A stretch of DNA of 17,039 bases. Source: CAYOVG01 sp964407285. GTDB lineage: Bacteria; Desulfobacterota; Syntrophobacteria; Syntrophobacterales; Syntrophobacteraceae. Positions 1 to 6,321 of the stretch are shown piece by piece; position 1 is the first letter of the stretch; the number at the start of each line of letters is the position of its first letter. The notes beneath the pieces were generated by a model, which searched no databases, was not told where the DNA came from, and was given only the letters and a program-made list of their open reading frames with translations. A program made the translations under genes and the position numbers. The stretch lies in NCBI GenBank assembly GCA_964407285.1, contig CAYOVG010000132.1, positions 1-17,039 of the forward strand. Direction: 5' to 3'.

Positions 1-371
1 ACACGTGCATCGACTTCGACTACACGTACGAATGGACCGAGAACCCGTACGGGGTCGATCTCTTCGGCCTCGGGAACGTACTGCTTTTCACCGTTGGAAA
101 CGGATTTCACAACCTTGCGGACTTGAACGCCTGCGCTCCGAAAGGCATGTCGGTCACCTCGTGCCTCACGCAACAGGACCTGTCCCTCTTCTTTCAACAC
201 AGGGTGATGAACCTGCGGAAGCTGTTTCCCTACATTCCTGAATGCCTGAACGATGTCTTGATGCGCTTCAGCAACGGTTCCGAAGTCTTTTACGACGACG
301 CCCGTGAGTTGATGGGGGATTTGCTGCAGTGCAGGGAGGAAATGAGGAGTGTCGGGCCGGTGGAGGAGTAG
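1..371 (+). CDS. C-terminal part of a possible protein-kinase-fold protein (5' truncated)
   Basis: The frame is open from the window edge (first full codon at base 3) to a TAG at 369-371 and gives 122 residues. It contains CIDFDYTY, which resembles a kinase DFG-type metal-binding segment. About 13 residues later comes GVDLFGLGNVLLF, which resembles the helix-F DxxSLG motif. The tail, roughly IPECLNDVLMRFSNGSEVFYDDARELMGDL, resembles the C-lobe end of bacterial Ser/Thr kinases, where a helix precedes an R-Y-x-S-A-E-E-L-type segment. The activation segment would be unusually short and no APE motif is visible, so a catalytically inactive kinase-like protein is possible. The N-lobe lies outside the window. 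That it is coding is fairly likely; the kinase assignment is a weak fold-level resemblance only. Confidence 0.45.
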   Translation, partial: TCIDFDYTYEWTENPYGVDLFGLGNVLLFTVGNGFHNLADLNACAPKGMSVTSCLTQQDLSLFFQHRVMNLRKLFPYIPECLNDVLMRFSNGSEVFYDDARELMGDLLQCREEMRSVGPVEE

Positions 372-396
372 GGGGGAGGCGCGGGTTGCGGGGGGC

Positions 397-500
397 GAGT
401 TACGGGTTACGGGTTACGGGTTACGGGTTGTGGGTTGTGGGTTGTGGGTTGTGGGTTACGGGTTACGGGTTACGAGTTACGAGTTGCGGGTTACGGGTTT
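397..500. repeat. G-rich heptamer tandem array (GGGTTAC / GGGTTGT)
   Basis: Fourteen complete 7-bp units plus a partial one run without interruption. The order is one GAGTTAC, three GGGTTAC, four GGGTTGT, three GGGTTAC, one GAGTTAC, one GAGTTGC, one GGGTTAC, then GGGTTT. Ten consecutive GGGTTNN units (404-473) put a G-triplet every 7 bases on the plus strand, which matches the G3-N4 pattern of a G-quadruplex. The units read openly in all forward frames, which explains spurious reading frames here. The array lies 25 bp beyond the stop of the upstream gene. Confidence 0.9.
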
Positions 501-573
501 TCTACCACGAAAGAACACGAAAAGGAATAGACGAAACCACCTTGCCGTGGTCTGGATTTCCGGATCTGGTTGT

Positions 574-595
574 GGCTCGGTCTCCCGACCGTGCC
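574..595. repeat. REP-like hairpin 1
   Basis: Arms GGCTCGGTC (574-582) and GACCGTGCC (587-595) pair at 8 of 9 positions around a 4-nt loop. There is no T-tract on either side, so a dispersed palindromic element is likelier than an intrinsic terminator. Confidence 0.4.
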
Positions 596-612
596 GTCCT
601 TGAAGTGCTCTG

Positions 613-628
613 GGCCGGTATCCCGGCC
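613..628. repeat. REP-like hairpin 2
   Basis: A perfect 6-bp stem, GGCCGG (613-618) and CCGGCC (623-628), encloses the loop TATC. It lies 17 bp from the preceding hairpin, so the pair probably forms one composite palindromic unit. Confidence 0.4.
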
Positions 629-698
629 GCGCCGCAGCCTTCCGGAGGTCTCCTCCAGGATATTCGGAAACTCCAAGAACACCCGTGCACGGCGTCTC

Positions 699-950
699 TC
701 ATTTCCCCTGCAATTCCCTGCTCAACGACCACTCCGGTTCCTGCTCCAGGAGCATTTCCCTGAATAACGGCACGCAGAAGGAATACTCCTGTTTGCTGCG
801 CGCCGGCACGAAAGCCGGTTCAAGACGGGCTAGCGATTGCCTGATCTCTTCCGGCCTGTAGGAACAACCCTTCCCGTCGAGGATACGCAGCAGATCGGCC
901 ATGGTGAATCGATCGAGACCGACGGGTGAAACCGTCTCGACAGGTGCTCC
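699..950 (-). pseudogene. Possible remnant: C-terminal winged-helix-like end of an ATPase
   Basis: The minus-strand frame ending at TGA 699-701 is open to beyond 1109, but only about the last 80 residues look protein-like. They start near VETVSPVGLDRFTMADLL and include RPEEIRQSLARLEPAF, EYSFCVPLFREMLLE and EPEWSLSREL. This pattern of a helix-turn-helix-like segment, then a Y-x-F-x-V-P-L-F-R strand/helix and a short tail is typical of the C-termini of AAA/STAND-type ATPases. No Walker motifs precede it; upstream residues are compositionally random and rich in Pro, Ser and Arg. It may be a decayed gene whose 3' end survives, or a coincidental open frame. The 5' limit given is approximate. Confidence 0.3.
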
Positions 951-974
951 GTACCTCCCAGTTGTATCTGGTGG

Positions 975-1002
975 TTGACTATAAGCTGTGAATCGCGATA
1001 AC
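975..1002 (+). promoter_or_regulatory. Candidate sigma70-type promoter for the stress-protein gene
   Basis: TTGACT (975-980) and GATAAC (997-1002) are separated by 16 bp, about 140 bp upstream of the universal stress protein start. The -35 matches the consensus TTGACA at 5 of 6 positions and the -10 matches TATAAT at 4 of 6. This is pattern matching only. Confidence 0.25.
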
Positions 1003-1142
1003 CTCTGATGACGGTATGGCGGTTGCAAGCTGGAGAAGGCGACTGACAGGGTTGGAGGAAAGATCGGGATTGGCTCGTGTGGTAGCGTATGGAGACGGCG
1101 GGCAGCCATAAGGGCCGCTAAAGAAGGGAGGTCGCTCGAGAT

Positions 1143-1595
1143 ATGGAAAAGAAAGTATTGGTGGCGGTGGACCTTTCGGAAAATTCACTCAAGGCGGTGG
1201 ATTACCTGGGGGATGTGATGTCCTGCCATCCGGCGGTGCGGATCACGCTCCTGAATGTCGTCAAGGAGCCTTCCGAAGACATTATGCCCGATGCGGACGA
1301 GCGCGGGAACTGGGTGGAGCGGACCCGCGCCGAGGTGCTCGCGCTCATGGAGGAAGCGGCCCGGCGGCTGACGACCCGGGGCGTCGGGGAGCGGTGCGTG
1401 TGCCTCAAGATCGAAACCTGCAAACCCCCTGTGAGCGTTGCGGAACTGATCATGGCGGAACAAACGGCCGGCGGGTACGATACGGTGGTCATCGGCAGGC
1501 GCGGGATGAGCAAGAAGGAGGAATTCCTCTTCGGCAGCGTGTCCAGCAAGGTGGTCCGGGAGGCGAAGCACTGCACCATCTGGGTGGTGAGCTGA
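1143..1595 (+). CDS. Universal stress protein, UspA family, ATP-binding type
   Basis: A complete single-domain protein of 150 residues, the usual size for the family. It opens with KKVLVAVDLSENSLKAVDYL, the typical first strand and helix with the conserved Asp. Near the C-terminus it carries GRRGMSKKEEFLFGS, which fits the ATP-binding signature G-x2-G-x9-G-(S/T) exactly, followed by the SSKVV helix and the final strand CTIWVV. Such cytoplasmic proteins form dimers and help survival under stress or energy limitation; the specific role here is unknown. The ATG at 1143 is preceded by GGGAGG at 1126-1131, about 11 nt away. The gene stands alone, convergent with the polysaccharide cluster, and does not look functionally linked to it. 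Confidence 0.93.
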   Translation: MEKKVLVAVDLSENSLKAVDYLGDVMSCHPAVRITLLNVVKEPSEDIMPDADERGNWVERTRAEVLALMEEAARRLTTRGVGERCVCLKIETCKPPVSVAELIMAEQTAGGYDTVVIGRRGMSKKEEFLFGSVSSKVVREAKHCTIWVVS

Positions 1596-1629
1596 TTTGA
1601 CCGGGGTCGGGAGTCGGGGGGCGAGCGGG

Positions 1630-1725
1630 CGGAAGCCGGACGCCGGAATCCGGATGATGGGGCCTCCCTCCGGATGCACCCATATCACCGGCGCCCGATT
1701 TCCGTATTCCGGTCCCCGGCCTCCG
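1630..1725. repeat. Large imperfect inverted repeat between convergent genes
   Basis: The 24-bp arms at 1630-1653 and 1702-1725 are reverse complements at 19 of 24 positions, with a 48-nt spacer. The right arm ends 1 bp before the stop codon of the minus-strand glycosyltransferase, and the left arm begins about 35 bp past the stress-protein stop. The position fits a bidirectional transcription stop or mRNA 3'-end stabiliser. No clear T-tract is seen, so a REP/ERIC-like element is an alternative. Confidence 0.5.
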
Positions 1726-1726
1726 T

Positions 1727-4700
1727 TTACTGCAGTACGGCCTGGAGTTGCGCCTTGACCGCTTCGGGAGAAAAACAGCGCATAACGTGTTCGGTCCCGT
1801 TTTGCGACAGGCGCATCCACAGCTCCCGGTCGTTGTAGACTTCGACGACCCTTCTCGCGAATTCCTCCTCGTCGTCGCAAATGAGGCAGTTTTGCCCATC
1901 CACGAGCCCCATGCCTTCCGCCCCGATGGAAGTCGTCACTACCGGCAACCCGTATGACATGCTCTGGCCGATCTTGCCCTTGATGCCGGCCCCGTACCGC
2001 AACGGAGACACGAACACCCTCGTCCCTTCGAAGTAGGGCGACACATCTTCCACGTATCCGGTGACGACGATGTCGGGGGACGCCAGCGCCTTGACGGCTT
2101 CCGATGGATGGCTTCCCACAACGTAGAATTTCACTTCCGGAATCTCCTTGTGGACCAGGGGGAGAATCTTTTCCACGAACCAGACGACGCCGTCTTCGTT
2201 GGGCTGATGCATGAACCCGCCTATGAACATCAAGCCATGCCGGTTCTCGAAGGTATTGTGCGCCGGTTCGGGTGCGTGAACGTTGGGGAGTATGGAAACC
2301 TTATCGGCAAAACCCATCTCGCCCAGGATCTTCTCTTCGACGGAACTCACCACGAGGGTCCGTTGCGAGAGGTAGGTGAGGAGCAGTTCCGTACGCTTTG
2401 CATCGCGCCCGGCAGTGAGGGCGTCTACCTTCGCTTTCCTTTCTTCCCGCAGGAAGCACAGGTCCACGGTGTCGTATACGATCCGGGCGTTCGAGTAGTT
2501 CTGCACCGCGTAGATGTAATTTATGGCGATGTGAGGGCGCGAGAGAATGGCGAGATGGATGTGTTTGCCGTATTCCTTCATGAATTCGACGAAGTCGAAA
2601 TCGTCTTCGCCGTATACGGCTTCGACGCCGAGCCTTTGAAGCTCCAGCCCGTACCGCTCGTCATAGAGCAGATTATCCGGCCAGAAGATGACCTTGTGTC
2701 CCATTTCGACGAGGATCTTGACGATGCTGAACATCCGAAGAGATCCGGAATCCATGTCGAAAGTGGGGAAGTAATGATCGACAACCAGGATTCTCCTGTC
2801 GATCCCCCTTTCCCTGGCCAGGTAGAGGTCCTCGGGTCCCTTGTAATGGGCGGTTTCCAGGACCTCGCGCCACTTGTCCCTGAACTTGGAATAATTCACC
2901 TGCTGGTAGCTCTTGTAGCCCTTCGAGGTGTCTGTACCCGCCGTTATTCCCTCGTAATGAACGACTCTGCATTCCGGCTGGTAGATCACCTTGTAGCCGA
3001 GACTGCGGGCCCCGAAGCACAGGTCCGTATCCTCGTAATAGGCTGGAGCGTACCTCGGATCGAAGCCGCCCAGCCGCAGCCACAACTCCTTTCGGATCAG
3101 AAGACAGGCGCCGGAGCAGTAATCGACTTCCCGCCTGTAGTTGTACTGTGGGCGTTCCGGGTCGTCCAGCCTGCCGTATTGCCATCCCGTGGCGTCCTGC
3201 CATATGATGCATCCCGCTTCCTGCAGCTTTCCATTGGGGTAGATCAGCTTCGCCCCCACTATCCCCGCCTTTTCATCGCTCAGGGGAGCCAGGATGGCTT
3301 CCAGCCACCCTTCGCCGACTTCCGTGTCGTTATTGAGGAAAAGGTAGTGGTTGCCTCTTGCGGCATCGGCCCCTCGGTTGCACGCGGCGACGAACCCCTC
3401 GTTCCGCTCGTTGCGGATTACCCGGAGCCCCTTCATCGCTTCGAGCATCCGCGGAGTCTCGTCCGAGGAAGCGTTGTCCACAACGATCACCTCGTAGGCG
3501 CGCGCGCTGTTTTCGAAAATGGAGCAAAGGCATCTGAATGTGTAGTCGCTCTTATTGTAGACCGGAATGATGATGGATACCTCGATGCTTTCGAAAATGG
3601 GAAACGACAACGGGTACCATCCTTTGCCGGTCCGGGCTGCCGAAGGCGGTTGCTCGGGTATCCGGTCGTCCAACCGGTCGTCGGCCGGAGCCGCGGGGGC
3701 GCACTCGCCTGTCGCGGGCGCGGGGGGGGAGTCCCGGCCGGAGTCCGGGCCGCCCGATGCAGTGTCCGCTGTGGGAATACCGTCGTTTTCGCCTCCCGTA
3801 TCGCATGCCGGGAGGACGGACGGGGAAGTCTCCTTCCCGCCGGATATCAGAGATACAAGCTTTCCGACCAACCACAGGGGTTTATGGATCAGCAGATTGC
3901 CGACGACCGTGACTGTCCGGCGCGCAAACCGTCTCGTGAAACAGCCCGGCGGCAGGATTCGGTTGTATATTCCGCTGAGCAGAGTCATCATGAGCCACAC
4001 GAGCGATCGGCTCTGAAAGCTTATGGTTTCCCGCAGTCCGGCGTTCTCTTCCTGCAACCGTCTGACGTGCCCCATCTGGTCGGCCAGGTGCGCTTCCAGG
4101 TTCTTGCCGTGGAGCTTGTAGTCGGCGAGTGGGGTCTCCAGGTTCTTGCTGTGTACCCTGTACCCGTTGCAATCGTGGTAGAGCCGGTAAGTCTCATGGT
4201 AGAGGGCGCCCTTGTCGGCTCGAAGCCTTTCGATAGTCTCGTCCTTTTCGGCGTAAGCCTTTGCCCATCGTCTGGTCTCCCGCGTCAGCCGAATGGTCTC
4301 CTCGAAGAGCCTGCAGCTTTCGCCGCGGAAGCTATCGGCCAGGAGTTCGAGGTTCAAACGCGCCCGGTCGCATTCCCGCCTGATGCGGGAATTCTCTTCT
4401 TCCAGAAAAGCGATCCGGTTCCGATAGGGAGTCTCGATTTCAGCCTTCTCTTTCTCGAGGGACGCGATCCGGCTTTCGTACTGCTCGCTCAGCTCTGCCC
4501 GCTTCTTCTCCATTTGGGCTACGATTTCCTCGTGAGCCAGTCTCAGTTCCGATGTCCGTGCGTCCGCGGCGCTCCGTTGCTCCTCCATCTCTTTGAGCTG
4601 GGACAGCAGGGCTTCCCTCATTTCAGCCAACCGGGCGGAAAGAGCCGCTCTTTCCGCCTCCAGTTCGTTTATGCGTTCTTCATAAGCCTGCCGGGCCGGT

Positions 4701-4762
4701 TGAATCTCTCCGGCCCGTCCCACATCCATGGCATCGCTTTTTTGTTCTGCTTTTCGCGTCAA
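1727..4762 (-). CDS. Large glycosyltransferase: coiled coil + GT2 + GT4 domains
   Basis: A protein of 1,011 residues from TTG at 4762. This start is chosen because AGGAG (4769-4773) lies 6 nt upstream and the frame then does not run into the upstream gene; ATG 4729 is an alternative without a good ribosome site. Residues 25-245 are almost continuous charged heptads (coiled coil), including a 14-residue tandem repeat at 206-233. A short hydrophobic/basic segment (250-305) and a Pro/Ala/Asp-rich linker (310-380) follow. Residues 394-640 are a GT2 domain of the rhamnosyltransferase-like type: VSIIIPVYN, VVDNASSDET, the metal-binding-type NNDTEV (477-482) and YYEDTDLC (575-582). Residues 657-1011 are a GT4 domain with FIGGFMHQPNEDG (846-858) and SPLRYGAGIKGKIGQSMSYG (919-938). 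It probably adds two sugars to a polysaccharide in the cytoplasm; donors and acceptors are unknown. It appears to be the last gene of the minus-strand cluster. Confidence 0.93.
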   Translation of the reverse strand: MTRKAEQKSDAMDVGRAGEIQPARQAYEERINELEAERAALSARLAEMREALLSQLKEMEEQRSAADARTSELRLAHEEIVAQMEKKRAELSEQYESRIASLEKEKAEIETPYRNRIAFLEEENSRIRRECDRARLNLELLADSFRGESCRLFEETIRLTRETRRWAKAYAEKDETIERLRADKGALYHETYRLYHDCNGYRVHSKNLETPLADYKLHGKNLEAHLADQMGHVRRLQEENAGLRETISFQSRSLVWLMMTLLSGIYNRILPPGCFTRRFARRTVTVVGNLLIHKPLWLVGKLVSLISGGKETSPSVLPACDTGGENDGIPTADTASGGPDSGRDSPPAPATGECAPAAPADDRLDDRIPEQPPSAARTGKGWYPLSFPIFESIEVSIIIPVYNKSDYTFRCLCSIFENSARAYEVIVVDNASSDETPRMLEAMKGLRVIRNERNEGFVAACNRGADAARGNHYLFLNNDTEVGEGWLEAILAPLSDEKAGIVGAKLIYPNGKLQEAGCIIWQDATGWQYGRLDDPERPQYNYRREVDYCSGACLLIRKELWLRLGGFDPRYAPAYYEDTDLCFGARSLGYKVIYQPECRVVHYEGITAGTDTSKGYKSYQQVNYSKFRDKWREVLETAHYKGPEDLYLARERGIDRRILVVDHYFPTFDMDSGSLRMFSIVKILVEMGHKVIFWPDNLLYDERYGLELQRLGVEAVYGEDDFDFVEFMKEYGKHIHLAILSRPHIAINYIYAVQNYSNARIVYDTVDLCFLREERKAKVDALTAGRDAKRTELLLTYLSQRTLVVSSVEEKILGEMGFADKVSILPNVHAPEPAHNTFENRHGLMFIGGFMHQPNEDGVVWFVEKILPLVHKEIPEVKFYVVGSHPSEAVKALASPDIVVTGYVEDVSPYFEGTRVFVSPLRYGAGIKGKIGQSMSYGLPVVTTSIGAEGMGLVDGQNCLICDDEEEFARRVVEVYNDRELWMRLSQNGTEHVMRCFSPEAVKAQLQAVLQ

Positions 4763-4774
4763 TCCTGACTCCTG
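4763..4774 (-). promoter_or_regulatory. Ribosome-binding site deciding the TTG start of the large glycosyltransferase
   Basis: On the minus strand the order is CAGGAG, TCAGGA, TTG. The same 13-nt string CAGGAGTCAGGAT precedes the ATG of the GtrB-like gene (12070-12082). This argues that translation here begins at TTG 4762 rather than at ATG 4729, which has only A-rich sequence upstream. Confidence 0.5.
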
Positions 4775-4779
4775 AACCG

Positions 4780-6273
4780 TTATGAATGTGCGGGCGGGCT
4801 GGAATTTCCCAGTTCGCCGTGGGAATGTAGCATCAACATGATCCGGTTGCACAGTATCCCCAGGATGAGAAGAACGAGCCATCCAAGCGGATGGATGTAC
4901 CGCACGATGGGGAAAACCGACAAAACGGTGCCGGCGCACAGCACCGAACCTGTCGCTATCGCAACCGGGACGAGCAGAATCTTCCTCTGTCCGTCCACGA
5001 GAAAGAATGCCGCGCATAGGAAAATGGGAGACATGAGAAGCAGCCAATACCATGGAACCGCATTTCGATAGTAGCTCCTCGTGAGCGTCTGCGCCTGGTG
5101 CAACCCCTTCACCGTGAAGAAGAACACCTTTCTGAAGGAGGACTCGTCATTGTCGGGGATTACCCGGTCCGTTCCGATGTCGTTTTCGATCTTCTCACGA
5201 AGTACCCGGATATCGAAGTAGTCGAAAAAGGTGCGCAGGCCGAGCGCGGCAATGCCGATGGGGTCGCGCTTCAGAGCGTTGACGGCGGTTCGGGCCGCGA
5301 CCCTGTTGCCTTCGGGATTCGGAATGTTCCTTTCGATCCGCTCGACGAGGCCGTCGGGGTCGAAGAGCTGTTTGTTGCGCATCATGCGGTCCGTAAGCTC
5401 GTAGGGAAGTTTCTCGAAGATCGTCGCCCGCAGACGGGGAACGGGAAAGTCTTCGGGTTTGACCACCGGGGCCCAAAGCGCCAGCAGAAAGTAACCGCTC
5501 CTGACATTATAGGCAGGCGGTTCACCCGTATAGTAGCCCACGATGTGTTTGTAGCCCGTATGCAGCGCGGCGGTGAGCGCGAGGGCGGCAAGCAGGTGAG
5601 TTGCCCCCCGCCAAGAAATCGCGGGACCGATATGCGGAAAGCATCGACGTCGGGACCGTCCCTGCGCAGGCTGATGGTCGGTGACGCGATGATCGGGTTC
5701 GGATGCGGCGAAAAGAACCATCAGCAAGGGGAGGAGGGGCGTGCAGGCCAGAACGAAGGGCAGGTAGCTCAACCTGAAGCTGACGAGCAAAATCCCGAGG
5801 ACTTGAATGACGCAGAGGAGGGCGATGGAACGGTTCCGGATGTATTGAAGGGATAGAACCGCGTACAGGACGAAAATGAAAAGCGAGAGGGCTTCGGTCA
5901 TGACGTAGCGCTCGTAGAGGAGCTGGATGGGCTCCAGCGCGCATAGAACGGCAAAAGCCATTGCCGTTGCGCCTGAAACGGAGAACAGCCTCTCCAGGGA
6001 GTACGCCAGCAGGATAGCCGAAAGCCCGCTCGCAAGCGCCTGGACGGCAAGCAGTGACGCGAGGGAGTGGCTGCGGACCGCGGTCCACTTGATGATGGAA
6101 CCGTAGGTAAACGACCGGTCGGGGGGTATCCAATCGTACAGCGCGGCGCCGATATAACACAAAGAGTCGCCGTAGAATATGCCGGGGAGGGAATCGAGAG
6201 CGAAAAAAACAAACTTGATGAGAAAAACTAGTGGGATACAGAGCATCCAACCCCGGTTGATCGATAACTGCAT
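4780..6273 (-). CDS. Polytopic membrane protein, GT-C-like glycosyltransferase candidate
   Basis: 497 residues with about ten hydrophobic segments. After the first membrane segment comes an external-loop-like stretch with YGDSLCYIGAALYDW, whose acidic residue sits where GT-C enzymes such as ArnT/PMT carry their catalytic Asp. Further on, LYERYVMTEALSLF resembles the E-x-x-S/T helix found in many such proteins. A soluble loop of about 130 residues, including ELTDRMMRNKQLFDPDGLVERIERN, lies between the last groups of helices. The start at ATG 6273 has GGGAGAAG about 7 nt upstream. The stop at 4780 is 17 nt before the next gene, so the two are probably cotranscribed. A GT2 enzyme able to make a polyprenyl-phosphate sugar lies directly upstream, which supports a donor/transferase pair. 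The transferase assignment is by context and fold-level resemblance only. Confidence 0.85.
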   Translation of the reverse strand: MQLSINRGWMLCIPLVFLIKFVFFALDSLPGIFYGDSLCYIGAALYDWIPPDRSFTYGSIIKWTAVRSHSLASLLAVQALASGLSAILLAYSLERLFSVSGATAMAFAVLCALEPIQLLYERYVMTEALSLFIFVLYAVLSLQYIRNRSIALLCVIQVLGILLVSFRLSYLPFVLACTPLLPLLMVLFAASEPDHRVTDHQPAQGRSRRRCFPHIGPAISWRGATHLLAALALTAALHTGYKHIVGYYTGEPPAYNVRSGYFLLALWAPVVKPEDFPVPRLRATIFEKLPYELTDRMMRNKQLFDPDGLVERIERNIPNPEGNRVAARTAVNALKRDPIGIAALGLRTFFDYFDIRVLREKIENDIGTDRVIPDNDESSFRKVFFFTVKGLHQAQTLTRSYYRNAVPWYWLLLMSPIFLCAAFFLVDGQRKILLVPVAIATGSVLCAGTVLSVFPIVRYIHPLGWLVLLILGILCNRIMLMLHSHGELGNSSPPAHS

Positions 6274-6285
6274 GTCGTGTCTTCT

Positions 6286-6304
6286 CCCGACTCACGCCGT
6301 CGGG
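6286..6304 (-). promoter_or_regulatory. Hairpin overlapping a ribosome-binding site
   Basis: CCCGAC (6286-6291) and GTCGGG (6299-6304) form a perfect 6-bp stem with a 7-nt loop in the 48-bp gap before the 4780-6273 gene. On the mRNA, the distal arm GTCGGG runs into the Shine-Dalgarno sequence GGGAGAAG, so folding would partly bury it. This is a possible translational control element. Confidence 0.35.
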
Positions 6305-6321
6305 CGGTTACAGGATTTTTC

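Larger units (their letters stand above)
501..698. other. Noncoding stretch with REP-like elements
   Basis: I see no credible gene here. The stretch opens with a purine-rich string at 502-528 built from similar ACGAAAGAA and ACGAAAAGG pieces. Two GC-rich hairpins follow (574-595 and 613-628). The combination resembles dispersed intergenic repeats in other deltaproteobacterial genomes, but whether it is repeated elsewhere cannot be seen from this window. Confidence 0.4.

Noticed and set aside
397..500. CRISPR array
   Set aside because: The units are contiguous 7-mers without unique spacers and no cas genes are present, so this is a simple tandem repeat.
329..763. Plus-strand frames with VTGYGLR-type repeats
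   Set aside because: The repeats are the direct translation of the 7-bp array, which is open in every forward frame. There is no ribosome site or domain, and they do not represent a repeat protein.
1185..1880. Minus-strand open frame (231 codons) over the stress-protein gene
   Set aside because: The plus strand carries a complete UspA signature; the minus frame is Arg/Pro/His-rich and crosses into the 3' end of another gene.
2108..4768. Very long plus-strand open frame (886 codons) opposite the large glycosyltransferase
   Set aside because: It is antisense to a protein with clear coiled-coil, GT2 and GT4 motifs. Its translation shows no recognisable domains and mirrors the sense codon pattern, so it is a by-product of biased codon use.
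4763..5053. N-terminal extension of the large glycosyltransferase to base 5053
   Set aside because: The extension overlaps the end of the GT-C-like gene by more than 270 bp and is low-complexity. A start with a good ribosome site exists at 4762.
5098..5856. Plus-strand open frame (252 codons) opposite the GT-C-like gene
   Set aside because: It is antisense to a protein with regular membrane helices; its translation is Gly/Glu/Arg-rich with no motif.
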